Positions 18,528 through 27,275 of a stretch of DNA of 64,000 nt are shown here, piece by piece. The translations under genes were made by a program, and so were the position numbers. The notes beneath the pieces were generated by a model that was given only the letters and a program-made list of their open reading frames with translations, searched no databases and was not told the origin of the DNA. Origin of the DNA: Streptomyces sp. NBC_00513 (lineage in GTDB: Bacteria > Actinomycetota > Actinomycetes > Streptomycetales > Streptomycetaceae). Positions within the stretch are counted from its first letter, which is position 1, and each line of letters begins with the position of its first letter. The DNA is taken from positions 5,704,001 to 5,768,000 of the forward strand of contig NZ_CP107845.1 of NCBI RefSeq assembly GCF_041431415.1. The letters run 5' to 3'.

Positions 18528-18585
18528 CGGGCCGTGCTCAGCCCACGGGCCGCGTTGGACCGACGGGCCGTGCTCAGCCCACGGG
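18528..18585. repeat. 22-bp direct repeat at the 3' end of the MFS gene
   Basis: CGGGCCGTGCTCAGCCCACG plus GG occurs at 18528-18549 and 18564-18585, period 36 bp. The second copy contains the stop codon of the transporter gene, so the end of the gene appears locally duplicated. Confidence 0.8.
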
Positions 18586-20127
18586 GCCGGCCTTCTCGGC
18601 GGTTCCGTTGAGGGCCTCCAGGTCGCTCTTGCGCACCCGGATCACCAACAGCGCCGTGGCCAGGGCGAGCCCGGCCATCGCCACGGCGGCGATGAACGCG
18701 GTGGAGATGCCCTGGGTGAGGACGATGTCGCCCCACGGGTCGGGTAGCTGGCCGGTCGCCTTGAAGGCCGCCAGTTGCTCCGGTTCCGCCTGCGCCAGGA
18801 ACGCGGGGACCTGCCTTTCGACCTCGTCGCGACCGGCCGTGCCGAAGACGGTCACCAGGATGGACAGGCCGAGCGAGCCGCCGACCTGCTGGGCGGCGTT
18901 GAGCAGACCGGAGGCAGCACCGGCCTCCTTCGGTGCCACCCCGGAGACGGCGGTGAGGGTGAGGGTCACGAAGTTGAGCCCCATGCCGAAGCCGAAGAGG
19001 AGCATCGGGCCCAACACCCCGGACACGTAGGAACTGTCCGTCCGGATGAACGTCAGCCAGGTCAGGCCCGTGCCGGTGAGCGCGGACCCGAGGACCATGA
19101 AGGGCTTGGGTCCGAATCGCGGAAGGAAGCGTTGCGAGAGACCGGCTGCCGTCACGATGGCGACGGTGACCGGCAGGAAGCCGAGTCCGGAACGGATCGG
19201 GGAGAAGCCGAGCACGTTCTGGACGAACTGGACGATGAAGAAGAACATGCCGAACATCGCGGCTGCGAGGCCGAGCATGATCACGTAGGTGCCGGCGCGA
19301 TTGCGGTCGGCGAACATCCGCAGCGGGATGATCGGTTCACGTGCCCGCGATTCGACGATCACGAACAACCCCAGGAGCACGACGGCGGCGGCGAAGGAAG
19401 CGAGGGTGAGCGCGTCGCGCCAACCGTCCTCCGACGCGAGGATGAAGCCGTAGACGAGCGAGGCCATGCCGCCGGTGGACGTGAGGGCCCCGGCGATGTC
19501 GAAGCGACCGGGATGACGTTCGGACTCGCTGATGTAGAGCGGCGCGAGGACGGCGATCAGGATGCCGATCGGCACGTTGACGAAGAGGACCCAACGCCAG
19601 TCGAGCCACTCGGTGAGCATGCCGCCCGTCAACAGGCCGATCGCGCCGCCACCCGCCGAGACGGCGGCGAACACGCCGAAGGCGCGATTGCGCTCGGGGC
19701 CCTCGGCGAAGGTCGTGGTGATCAGGGCGAGCGAGGTCGGTGAGGCGATCGCCCCGCCGACCCCCTGGAGGGCGCGGGCCGCCAGCAGTTGCCAGGGCTC
19801 CTGGGCGAAGCCGCCGAGGAGCGAGGCGAGGGTGAAGAGCAGGATGCCGGTGATGAAGACGCGGCGCCGCCCCAGGATGTCGCCGGCCCGGCCGCCGAGC
19901 AGCAGCAGGCCGCCGAAAGCCAGGGTGTACGCGCTGATCACCCATGACAGGTCGGTGGTGGAGAAGGAGAGCGCGGTCTGGATGTGAGGGAGCGCGATGT
20001 TCACGATCGTCGCGTCGAGAACCACCATGAGCTGGCAGGCGGCGATGACCGCGAGTGCCACTCCCGGGCGCCCGGGATGTCGGGCGGCGCCGGGTATTCG
20101 GGGCGTGGCCAGTTGAGTGCTTGTCAC
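18574..20127 (-). CDS. DHA2-type MFS drug efflux transporter
   Basis: 517 aa integral membrane antiporter of the 14-helix EmrB/QacA group. The N-terminal helix ends LDATIVNIALPHIQ, motif C-like and motif A signatures appear as GGRAGDILGRRRVFITG (about residues 75-91), and hydrophobic helices continue to the end. GTG start with GGGGGGA about 8 nt upstream; an upstream extension is not credible. It is divergent from a TetR gene, with two palindromes in the 141-bp gap, so expression is probably derepressed by a toxic substrate or antibiotic. Substrate cannot be deduced. Confidence 0.93.
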   Translation of the reverse strand: MTSTQLATPRIPGAARHPGRPGVALAVIAACQLMVVLDATIVNIALPHIQTALSFSTTDLSWVISAYTLAFGGLLLLGGRAGDILGRRRVFITGILLFTLASLLGGFAQEPWQLLAARALQGVGGAIASPTSLALITTTFAEGPERNRAFGVFAAVSAGGGAIGLLTGGMLTEWLDWRWVLFVNVPIGILIAVLAPLYISESERHPGRFDIAGALTSTGGMASLVYGFILASEDGWRDALTLASFAAAVVLLGLFVIVESRAREPIIPLRMFADRNRAGTYVIMLGLAAAMFGMFFFIVQFVQNVLGFSPIRSGLGFLPVTVAIVTAAGLSQRFLPRFGPKPFMVLGSALTGTGLTWLTFIRTDSSYVSGVLGPMLLFGFGMGLNFVTLTLTAVSGVAPKEAGAASGLLNAAQQVGGSLGLSILVTVFGTAGRDEVERQVPAFLAQAEPEQLAAFKATGQLPDPWGDIVLTQGISTAFIAAVAMAGLALATALLVIRVRKSDLEALNGTAEKAGPVG

Positions 20128-20150
20128 TGAGGATCCCCCCAAAGTGAAAT

Positions 20151-20170
20151 AGTGAACGCATCCGTTCACT
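20151..20170. promoter_or_regulatory. TetR operator 1 (MFS side)
   Basis: AGTGAACG-CATC-CGTTCACT is a perfect 8-bp inverted repeat 24 bp from the transporter GTG. It shares its half-site with the second palindrome at 20195-20220, the expected pattern for the neighbouring TetR repressor. Confidence 0.85.
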
Positions 20171-20194
20171 GCGGGTCCACGGTAGGAGCCGGCG

Positions 20195-20220
20195 CTTAGT
20201 GAACACAAGCGTTCACTAAG
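20195..20220. promoter_or_regulatory. TetR operator 2 (regulator side)
   Basis: CTTAGTGAAC-N6-GTTCACTAAG is a perfect 10-bp inverted repeat 48 bp before the TetR start. Two operators of one kind between divergent genes suggest coupled repression of pump and repressor. Confidence 0.87.
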
Positions 20221-20268
20221 GCTGAAAATTCGTGCGACGGACGCACGGGGCGGTGGGAGGTGTGGGGC

Positions 20269-20871
20269 ATGACGGGTTCACGCTGGTCGGAGGCCGCGCC
20301 GGGGCGCAGACGGGGTCCGGAGCTCGAAAGGGCGATTCTCGACGCGGCCTTGGAGCAGTTGAGCACCGTCGGGTGGAACGCGCTCACGATGGAGGCCGTC
20401 GCGGCGGGCGCGCGCACCGGGAAGGCGGCCGTCTATCGGCGCTGGCCGTCGAAGGCGGAACTCGTCGTGGAGGTGCTGCGGGCCGGATTGCCGTCACTGG
20501 GTGAGATCGAGGATCACGGATCGATTCGTGAGGACCTCCACCACCTGTGTGCGCGGATGCGTGACGTGATGAGGTCGCGAGCCGGTGAAGCACTGCGTGC
20601 GGTGCTTCACGAATGTGATCACATCCACGCCGATCGCTTTCGGGGGGTGATCTGGAAGGGATTGCACGAACCCGCTCAAGACCTGATCAGGGACCTGGTG
20701 GAACGCGGAATCAAGCGGGGTGACGTCCGTGAGGACGCGGCGGCTCCGTTCGTCACCGACGTGATCCCGGCCATGTTCATGTATCGCGCAAAGGTGTACG
20801 GAAGCGAATGGGAGGACCCCGACATCGCGGAACTGATCGACCGCGTCATGGTGCCGATGCTCAGACCCTGA
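20269..20871 (+). CDS. TetR-family repressor of the divergent MFS pump
   Basis: 200 aa. N-terminal TetR helix-turn-helix: [29 protein letters not shown], then [17 protein letters not shown] (about residues 18-66). The helical C-terminal ligand domain includes [20 protein letters not shown] and ends [11 protein letters not shown] has GGGAGG 8 nt upstream; GTG 20260 is in frame but overlaps that site. It probably binds the two GTGAAC palindromes and releases them on binding a pump substrate. Confidence 0.93.
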   Translation: MTGSRWSEAAPGRRRGPELERAILDAALEQLSTVGWNALTMEAVAAGARTGKAAVYRRWPSKAELVVEVLRAGLPSLGEIEDHGSIREDLHHLCARMRDVMRSRAGEALRAVLHECDHIHADRFRGVIWKGLHEPAQDLIRDLVERGIKRGDVREDAAAPFVTDVIPAMFMYRAKVYGSEWEDPDIAELIDRVMVPMLRP

Positions 20872-20953
20872 ACCGGCCGGACGGTCACGCCGCACGCCCC
20901 GGCCCGGGGCGGGGTGTGCAGGGGGCGCGGGGCGGCGTAACCTTGCTGGCGCC

Positions 20954-21664
20954 ATGCCGTACGAAGCACCCACCCACGCCGTCGAACGCTCCCTCCGTGC
21001 AACCACCGGCGCCAAGGTCATAGCCGGGGTCGACGAAGTCGGACGAGGGGCCTGGGCCGGACCCGTCACCGTGTGCGCGGCGATCACCGGCCTGCGCCGG
21101 CCGCCCGCGGGACTCACCGACTCCAAACTGCTCACCCCCAAGCGGCGCGAGGCGCTCCTCGACGTCCTGGAGGACTGGGTCACCGCGCACGCTCTCGGGC
21201 ACGCCTCCCCCGAGGAGATCGATGCGCTCGGGATGACGGCGGCCCTGCGGCTCGCCGCGGTGCGAGCCCTGGAATCCCTGCCGGTGCGGCCCGACGCGGT
21301 GATCCTCGACGGCAAGCACGACTACCTCGGTTCGCCCTGGCGGGTCCGCACGGTGATCAAGGGGGACCAGTCCTGCGTCGCCGTCGCCGCCGCCTCCGTG
21401 ATCGCCAAGGTCCGGCGCGACCGGATGATGGCCGACCTGGCCGAACAGGGCGGCGGAATCGAGGACTTCGCCTTCGCCGCGAACGCCGGCTACCCCTCGC
21501 CCGTGCACCGCGCGGCGCTGGAGGAGCTGGGGCCCACCCCGTACCACCGGCTCTCGTGGTCGTACCTCGACGCGCTGCCCCGTTGGCGGCACCTCAAAAA
21601 GGTGCGCCGCAGCGAGGAGAGCGTGGAGCTGGAAAACGGAGGCCAACTCGGGTTCGATTTCTGA
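20954..21664 (+). CDS. rnhB: Ribonuclease HII
   Basis: 236 aa. It cuts RNA in RNA/DNA hybrids and removes single misincorporated ribonucleotides. The first acidic motif [15 protein letters not shown] is at about residues 23-37 with Asp and Glu of the active site; further acidic residues are in [16 protein letters not shown] and the later [16 protein letters not shown]. The gene begins 82 bp after the TetR gene with a weak ribosome site. It stands apart from rpsB/trmD-type clusters, as usual in this part of Streptomyces chromosomes. Confidence 0.95.
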   Translation: MPYEAPTHAVERSLRATTGAKVIAGVDEVGRGAWAGPVTVCAAITGLRRPPAGLTDSKLLTPKRREALLDVLEDWVTAHALGHASPEEIDALGMTAALRLAAVRALESLPVRPDAVILDGKHDYLGSPWRVRTVIKGDQSCVAVAAASVIAKVRRDRMMADLAEQGGGIEDFAFAANAGYPSPVHRAALEELGPTPYHRLSWSYLDALPRWRHLKKVRRSEESVELENGGQLGFDF

Positions 21665-21706
21665 TCGCGTCCACGTGCCACCCGCCGGTACGTTTCGTAC
21701 CGGTGT

Positions 21707-22354
21707 TTGAAAGATGTCAACTCAAGCCTCTCAACCGAGGAGCCTCAGATTCACGAGAGTGCCCAGGGTCCCCGCGTCACGCCGGCCGCGAGCCGCACCG
21801 CGCAGACCCCCCGCCCCGTACCTGGTCCGCGTCCCGCCGCCGTACCCCGGCCCGGACGCCCCGGTCCCGCCCGACCCGCCCCGCCCGCGCAGCGCGCGGC
21901 GCAGGCCGCCCCCGGACCCGTCCCCGCGGCCCCCGAGGCCACCGTCCCGTCCGTCTCCGAGGCGGTCCCGCAGGTCCAGCTGATTCCGGCATCCGCCGAG
22001 GGCGCGCTGGACGCGGCCGAGGAGGCCGTGGACCTGCTGCTCGACACCGGGCGCGCGCCCGGCGACATCCTGGTGCTCACCACCGGCGACCCGCACCCGT
22101 GGGCCGCGCACGAACTGTCCTTCGGCGAGGCCGCGTACTGGGCCCAGCACGATGCCGGGGACGACGTCTTCTACGCGGACGCGGCGCAGGTCCAGCGCGC
22201 CGCCGGCCGCCCCGTCGTGGTCTTCGCGGTCAACGGCGGATCGGTCGAGGACGCCGCCCGCACGCTGCCGGTCGCACTCACCCGGGCCGGCACGCTGCTG
22301 ATCGTGTGCGGCGACGCGCAGCGGATCAACTCCGTGCTGGGCGCGGGCGTCTGA
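21707..22354 (+). CDS. Unknown protein with Pro-rich N-terminus; unusual start
   Basis: 215 aa if it starts at TTG 21707. The first 90 residues are Pro/Ala/Arg-rich. The C-terminal half looks globular: VDLLLDTGRAPGDILVLTTG, SFGEAAYWAQHDAGDDVFYA, RPVVVFAVNGGSVEDAART and AGTLLIVCGD, alternating strands and helices that vaguely resemble the C-terminal lobe of UvrD-like helicases. No other start lies in this frame before residue 100. ATG 21714 is better placed but opens a different frame that stops near 21983. A one-base deletion near 21735 would join that ATG to the real frame, so either a TTG start or a frameshift must be invoked. Function unknown. Confidence 0.6.
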   Translation: MKDVNSSLSTEEPQIHESAQGPRVTPAASRTAQTPRPVPGPRPAAVPRPGRPGPARPAPPAQRAAQAAPGPVPAAPEATVPSVSEAVPQVQLIPASAEGALDAAEEAVDLLLDTGRAPGDILVLTTGDPHPWAAHELSFGEAAYWAQHDAGDDVFYADAAQVQRAAGRPVVVFAVNGGSVEDAARTLPVALTRAGTLLIVCGDAQRINSVLGAGV

Positions 22355-22675
22355 CGCCCGTCTCCCGGTACGGACGGGGGCGGGGCAGGCCGTGAGGCAG
22401 CCCCGCTGAAGTCCGAGGTCCCACCCGCCGCACGCCCGGTTCCTCGGGCGCGGCCGTGAGGGCTGCCCGTGGGTGTGTGGTGTGCGCACGCCCCGGACAG
22501 GCTTGTGGTGCCGGGTGGGTCGGGTTCGTACGCCCGTCCGCGTGCGCGCACCCCACCGGGCCGCACCCCACCGGTCCGCAGGCCACTGGTCTGTGGATTG
22601 GTGGGGTCCGCGCACGCGGTGTACGCGGACCCGAGCGAGGCGGTGCGGATCCGTGCCCCGCCGGCGGTGCGTCGA
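22355..22675. other. 321-bp convergent intergenic region
   Basis: No coding signal. It holds a tandem pair of CGCACCCCACCGG near 22549-22575. The arm ACCCCACC can pair with GGTGGGGT near 22600-22608 to make a terminator-like hairpin between the convergent genes. Confidence 0.5.
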
Positions 22676-23305
22676 TCAGCGCGCGGCGGTACGCCGCAGC
22701 GCCTCGGCCGCGCCGCCGCCGGTACGCAGGCTCATCGGAGCGAACTCCGCCACGGTCGAGCCCAGCGGCTCCGGCCGGGAGTCCGATCCGGGCCGCCGCC
22801 CGCCACGGTCCTCGCCCAGGACCTGCCAGCCGCCCGGGGTCAGCGTGATGTAGGCGCCGCAACGCAGCCCGTGCAGGGTGCAGGCGTCCCGCAGCCCCCA
22901 CATCCAGGCCCCGTCCTCCTCGGTCCACCGCTCGTCGCCGTCACGGCAGTACATCAGCACCGCCGTCCGCACCGGCGTCCGTCGACGCAGGTCGTGCGGG
23001 AGCACCCGGCGCAACCGCGACAGCAGGGCGTTGCGGTACTCCCAGCCGTCGGCCGAGGCCGACCGCTGGACGAACGATGCGCTGGCGACCAGGCGTTCGT
23101 CGGGACCGAGGACGGCGATCACCGCGGTGGTCGGCACCGGACCGTGCCGGGCGTGCAGACCGGTGACGATCTCGCGGGGATTGGTCAGCAGGGGCACCCC
23201 GGCCGACGTCCACTCGGCCGGTTCGAGAAGTCTTCCGTGCCGGATGGCGCCGCCGGTGGCCGTTGTCAGGGACGTGGTGGAGCTCGGGGCGAAACCGAAG
23301 GTCAC
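22676..23305 (-). CDS. Conserved actinobacterial protein of unknown function
   Basis: 209 aa from GTG 23305, which is preceded by the strong ribosome site AAGGGAGG. It reads VTFGFAPSSTTSLTTATGG at the N-terminus, then VPTTAVIAVLGPDERLVASASF and VRTAVLMYCRDGDERW, a pattern of alternating strands, and a Cys-containing stretch GLRDACTLHGLRCGAYITL. No signal peptide, membrane helix or catalytic motif that I recognise. Longer reading frames upstream are not supported. It lies 214 bp from the recQ-like gene on the same strand, so it may follow it in transcription. Confidence 0.7.
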   Translation of the reverse strand: MTFGFAPSSTTSLTTATGGAIRHGRLLEPAEWTSAGVPLLTNPREIVTGLHARHGPVPTTAVIAVLGPDERLVASASFVQRSASADGWEYRNALLSRLRRVLPHDLRRRTPVRTAVLMYCRDGDERWTEEDGAWMWGLRDACTLHGLRCGAYITLTPGGWQVLGEDRGGRRPGSDSRPEPLGSTVAEFAPMSLRTGGGAAEALRRTAAR

Positions 23306-23519
23306 GGTCCTCCCTTCGGGTACACGCCCGCGTACGGGCACGGCTGGGATGCGGGCGCGCCGCAGCACGGCCCTGGAGAGTGCCGGCGAGCCGAGCGGGA
23401 GCACTCCGATTCTCGCGTGGCCCGCGAGGATGGGGCAATGAGCATTTGAGGCTGCCGACCGGAATTCGCCGGTATGCCGCTCATATCCTTGCCCCGCCAC
23501 GCCGAAGATGACGCATCCG

Positions 23520-25679
23520 TTACGGCTGAAGCGCGAGTACCAGCGGAAACACCCCCTTCGCACCGGCCCGGCGGAGCAGCCTGGCAGCCACCGCGAGCGT
23601 CCAACCGCTCTCCGCGCGATCGTCCACCAGAAGAACCGGACCCGGAGTCTCGGCCAGCGTCGCCGCGAGGGCCGGAGGCACCGTCAAGGCCTGGTGGAGC
23701 CCCCGAACCCGTTGGGCACTGTTCGACGAAGGCAGGCCGAACTCCGGTGCCTGGTCGGTGTACGCGAGCGAGCCCAGCAACGGCATCCGTCCGATCTCCG
23801 CGATCCGCGCGGCGAGCGAGCCGACCAACTGGGGACGCGAGCGCGACGGCAGGCAGACCACACCCGCCGGACGGGCGGGGGCGTCCGCGGCCCCGGAGGC
23901 CCAGCCGCCCGGCCCCCGCGCCCAGTCGGCCAGGACGGCCACCACGGCCTGCGCGACATCGTCCGGGACGGGCTGGTCGGGTGCCTGCGGGGCGAGCATC
24001 GGGCGGAGCCGGTTGCCCCAGCCGATGTCGGAGAGGCGGCCCAGGGCCCGTCCGGTGGCGGACTGCTCCCCGGCGGGGATCCGGCCCTTGAGGTCCACGC
24101 CCACCGCCACGAGCCCGGTCGGCCACATCTTGCGCGGTTCCAGTTCCACGCCCGGACGCCCCAACTCGCCTCGGGCGGTGTCCAGGGCCGTGCCGGAGAC
24201 CTCGGCGGTGAACCGGGCCCCGGCGCAGTTGTCGCAGCGCCCGCAGGGTGCCGCCTCCTCGTCGTCGAGCTGGCGGCGCAGGAACTCCATGCGGCAGCCG
24301 TCGGTCGCCGCGTAGTCGCGCATGGCCTGCTGCTCGGCGGAACGCTGACGCGCCACCCACGCGTAGCGCTCGGCGTCGTACGCCCACGGCTCGCCCGTCG
24401 AGGTCCAACCGCCCTTGACCCGGTGCACCGCGCCGTCCACGTCGAGCACCTTGAGCATCGTCTCCAGGCGGGTGCGGCGCAGATCGACCAGCGGTTCCAA
24501 GGCGGGCAGCGACAGCGGGCGGCCCGCCTGGGCCAGGACGTCGAGGGTGCGGCGGACCTGCTCCTCCGGCGGGAAGGCGACGGACGCGAAGTACTGCCAG
24601 ATGGCCTCGTCCTCCCGGCCCGGCAGCAACAGGACCTCAGCGTGCTCCACCCCGCGGCCGGCGCGGCCCACCTGCTGGTAGTACGCGATGGGGGAGGAGG
24701 GTGACCCCAGGTGCACCACGAACCCCAGGTCGGGCTTGTCGAAGCCCATGCCCAGGGCAGAGGTGGCCACCAGCGCCTTGACCCGGTTCGCCTGGAGATC
24801 GTTCTCCGCCTGCTCGCGGTCGGCGTTCTCGGTCTTGCCGGTGTACGAGGAGACGGTGTGACCGCGGTGGCGCAGGTAGGCGGTGACCTCCTCGGCCGCG
24901 GCCACCGTCAGCGTGTAGATGATCCCGGACCCCGGCAGGTCGGTCAGGTGGTCGGCGAGCCACGCCAGCCGGTGCGCGGCATCGGGCAGGGCGAGCACCG
25001 AGAGGCTCAGGCTCTCCCGGTCCAGCGCGCCCCGCAGCACGAGCGCGTCCGTGCCGGCGCCGGTGCCCAGTTGCTCCGCGACGTCGGCGGTCACCCGGGC
25101 ATTGGCCGTGGCGGTCGTGGCCAGCACGGGAACCCCCGGCGGGAGATCGGCCAGCATCGTGCGCAGCCTGCGGTAGTCGGGGCGGAAATCGTGGCCCCAG
25201 TCGGAGATGCAGTGGGCCTCGTCGACCACGAGCAGGCCCGTGGCGGCCGAGAGCTTGGGGAGGACCTGGTCACGGAAGTCCGGGTTGTTGAGTCGCTCGG
25301 GGCTCACCAGCAGGACATCGACCTCGCCGGCGGCGACCTCGGCCTGGATGCCCTCCCATTCCTCCGGGTTGGCCGAGTTGATCGTGCGGGCGCGGATTCC
25401 GGCCCGGGCGGCGGCCTCGACCTGATTGCGCATCAGCGCGAGCAGCGGCGAGACGATCACGGTGGGGCCGGCGCCGCTCGCCCGCAGGAGGGAAGTGGCG
25501 ACGAAGTACACGGCGGACTTGCCCCACCCCGTGCGCTGCACCACCAGCGCCCGCCGCTTCTGCGCGACGAGGGCCTCGATCGCCCGCCACTGGTCCTCGC
25601 GCAGCCGAGCGGTGCCCGTCGGATCGCCCACCAGGCGGGCGAGTACGGAATCGGCTGAGGACCTCAGGTCTGGGTTCAT
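23520..25679 (-). CDS. RecQ-family DNA helicase with C-terminal phosphoribosyltransferase-like domain
   Basis: 719 aa. Helicase motifs: RTGWGKSAVYF (Walker A, about residues 49-59), VVDEAHCISDWGHDFRPDYR (DEAH and RecQ aromatic loop), ATTATAN (motif III), QQVGRAGRG (motif VI). A zinc-binding Cys set follows (CRMEFLRRQL, CGRCDNC). The last 140 residues differ from classical RecQ: VVCLPSRSRPQLVGSLAARI, QRVRGLHQAL and GPVLLVDDRAESGWTLA resemble ComF-type PRTases, whose PRPP loop is VLLVDDvxTTG. So this is a 3'-5' helicase fused to a PRTase-like module that may sense a nucleotide. ATG 25679 is preferred; a TTG at 25691 would add four residues. It is divergent from the DUF4192 gene. Confidence 0.9.
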   Translation of the reverse strand: MNPDLRSSADSVLARLVGDPTGTARLREDQWRAIEALVAQKRRALVVQRTGWGKSAVYFVATSLLRASGAGPTVIVSPLLALMRNQVEAAARAGIRARTINSANPEEWEGIQAEVAAGEVDVLLVSPERLNNPDFRDQVLPKLSAATGLLVVDEAHCISDWGHDFRPDYRRLRTMLADLPPGVPVLATTATANARVTADVAEQLGTGAGTDALVLRGALDRESLSLSVLALPDAAHRLAWLADHLTDLPGSGIIYTLTVAAAEEVTAYLRHRGHTVSSYTGKTENADREQAENDLQANRVKALVATSALGMGFDKPDLGFVVHLGSPSSPIAYYQQVGRAGRGVEHAEVLLLPGREDEAIWQYFASVAFPPEEQVRRTLDVLAQAGRPLSLPALEPLVDLRRTRLETMLKVLDVDGAVHRVKGGWTSTGEPWAYDAERYAWVARQRSAEQQAMRDYAATDGCRMEFLRRQLDDEEAAPCGRCDNCAGARFTAEVSGTALDTARGELGRPGVELEPRKMWPTGLVAVGVDLKGRIPAGEQSATGRALGRLSDIGWGNRLRPMLAPQAPDQPVPDDVAQAVVAVLADWARGPGGWASGAADAPARPAGVVCLPSRSRPQLVGSLAARIAEIGRMPLLGSLAYTDQAPEFGLPSSNSAQRVRGLHQALTVPPALAATLAETPGPVLLVDDRAESGWTLAVAARLLRRAGAKGVFPLVLALQP

Positions 25680-25821
25680 GCCCCCATGCAACCTGATGGC
25701 GCCGACATCGCGCCAATGCCGGCCCCGACCTGTGGATATTGAAGATTGGACCAGTTAGGTCTGATTCGGGGAGTTATCCACAGGGGTTTCGCGATTCGCC
25801 CCCGCACGGGACCGTCGACGC

Positions 25822-27087
25822 ATGACGACCAACCACGCGGTACCGAGCCCGTCCGACCAGCCGTCCAACGGCCCGTCCGGACCGTCCATCGAATCCCAGA
25901 TCACCCTGCGCAGCCCGGCGGAACTGGCCGACGCGCTGCCCTACATGCTCGGCTTCCACCCGACCGACTCCCTTGTCATGGTCGCCGTCCACGGCGAGGG
26001 CGGCCGCTTCGGCGGTCGGCTGCGCGTCGGGATCCCCACCGCTCCGACGGAATGGGAGGAAACCGCCCGACAGGTCGCCGAAACCCTGGTCCGAGGCAGC
26101 GAACGACGCGGAGGCAAGCCCGACGGCATCGTCGTCTTCCTCTGCCAGGACCCGCGCGAAGGAGAGAGCGGACAACGCGTGATGACCCGGTTGCGACCCC
26201 TCGCCCAACGGCTCCGCTTGGCCTGCGGGACGCTGGACGTACCCGTCCTGGAGGCCCTGTGCCTCTCCGAAGGCCGCTACTGGTCCTACGTCTGCCCCGA
26301 CGCGCGCTGCTGCCCGGCCGAGGGCAACCCCCTGGTCATGCCCGGCACCTCCGTGATGGCCGCCGCAGCCACCTTCGCCGGCCTGCAGGTCAGGGGCTCC
26401 CTGAAGGAGATCGAGGGAAGGCTGACCCCACTGCGCGGAGCAGCCGCCAGGGAACAGGAGGCGGCTCTGGAACGAGCCGCCGTCGCCCTGGTGCCGAAGA
26501 TCCTCGACGGAGCCACGCGCGAGGAGATCGGCGCCGAGACCATCGCCCTGGCCCGCACCCTCATGCGGCGCATGACATCGCCTCCGCCGCCGGCCGCGTC
26601 GGGATCCGGCGGGGACGACTGGGACGACGCCCTTTTGGGGCACGACGAGGCGGCCGCCGTGATCATCGGCCTCCAGGATCGCGAGATCCGCGACATCGCC
26701 GCCGAATGGATGGAGGGCGAGGAGGCAGGACCCGCACTGCGCCTGTGGCGCGCCCTGGCCCGGCGCTGTGTAGGGATCTACGCCGAGCACGCCGCGGCCC
26801 CGCTCACCCTCGCCGGATGGGTCTCGTGGTCCACCGGGGACGAACCGACCGCCCGCGTCGCACTCGACCTGGCCCTGCGCGCGGACGCCGACTACCGCTT
26901 CGCCCAACTGCTCCACCACGCCTGCAACGAGGGCATCGACCCGGAGGGACTGCGGCAGTGCCTGCGCGAGGAACGGCAGCGCAGGGAGCCCCGCCGCAAG
27001 CGACCGGCCGGAGCCGGCCGCCCGCCCGGACGACGCACCAAGGCCGAGCGCCGGGACGCCCGCCGCACCACGAGGAGCGAACAGTGA
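25822..27087 (+). CDS. DUF4192 domain protein
   Basis: 421 aa. The conserved opening ITLRSPAELADALPYMLGFHPTDSLVMV (residues about 27-54) identifies DUF4192, an actinobacterial family of unknown role. Further blocks are EALCLSEGRYWSYVC with CCPAEGNPL. The C-terminal 40 residues are rich in Arg/Lys (RRKRPAGAGRPPGRR) and could bind nucleic acid. No membrane segment. It is divergent from the RecQ-like gene (142 bp), a neighbourhood I recall as conserved in streptomycetes, so a DNA-related function is possible but not shown. Confidence 0.88.
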   Translation: MTTNHAVPSPSDQPSNGPSGPSIESQITLRSPAELADALPYMLGFHPTDSLVMVAVHGEGGRFGGRLRVGIPTAPTEWEETARQVAETLVRGSERRGGKPDGIVVFLCQDPREGESGQRVMTRLRPLAQRLRLACGTLDVPVLEALCLSEGRYWSYVCPDARCCPAEGNPLVMPGTSVMAAAATFAGLQVRGSLKEIEGRLTPLRGAAAREQEAALERAAVALVPKILDGATREEIGAETIALARTLMRRMTSPPPPAASGSGGDDWDDALLGHDEAAAVIIGLQDREIRDIAAEWMEGEEAGPALRLWRALARRCVGIYAEHAAAPLTLAGWVSWSTGDEPTARVALDLALRADADYRFAQLLHHACNEGIDPEGLRQCLREERQRREPRRKRPAGAGRPPGRRTKAERRDARRTTRSEQ

Positions 27088-27275
27088 TCCGCTACCGGGG
27101 CCCTCTCCTGGGACGACTTCGCGACGCCCCCGGCCACCCGCCGGAGCCACACCGGGGAGAGCCACCGCCGGGGCCCGTGACCCGGGCGGGGGTGAAAACG
27201 TTCAGCTGTGGGGTGGTGGGGGCCCGGCCGCGCCGCCGCCCAGCGAAACCGACCGGAGCGCAGACAAGGCGACGC

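Noticed and set aside
21714..21983. 89-codon frame from ATG 21714
   Set aside because: Pro/Arg-rich with no conserved features and ends inside the other frame; kept only as evidence for a start problem in the neighbouring gene.
25746..27275. Upstream extension of the glycogen-debranching-like frame through the DUF4192 gene
   Set aside because: It is the shifted frame of DUF4192 with Arg/Pro-rich junk; ATG 27276 begins the conserved part.
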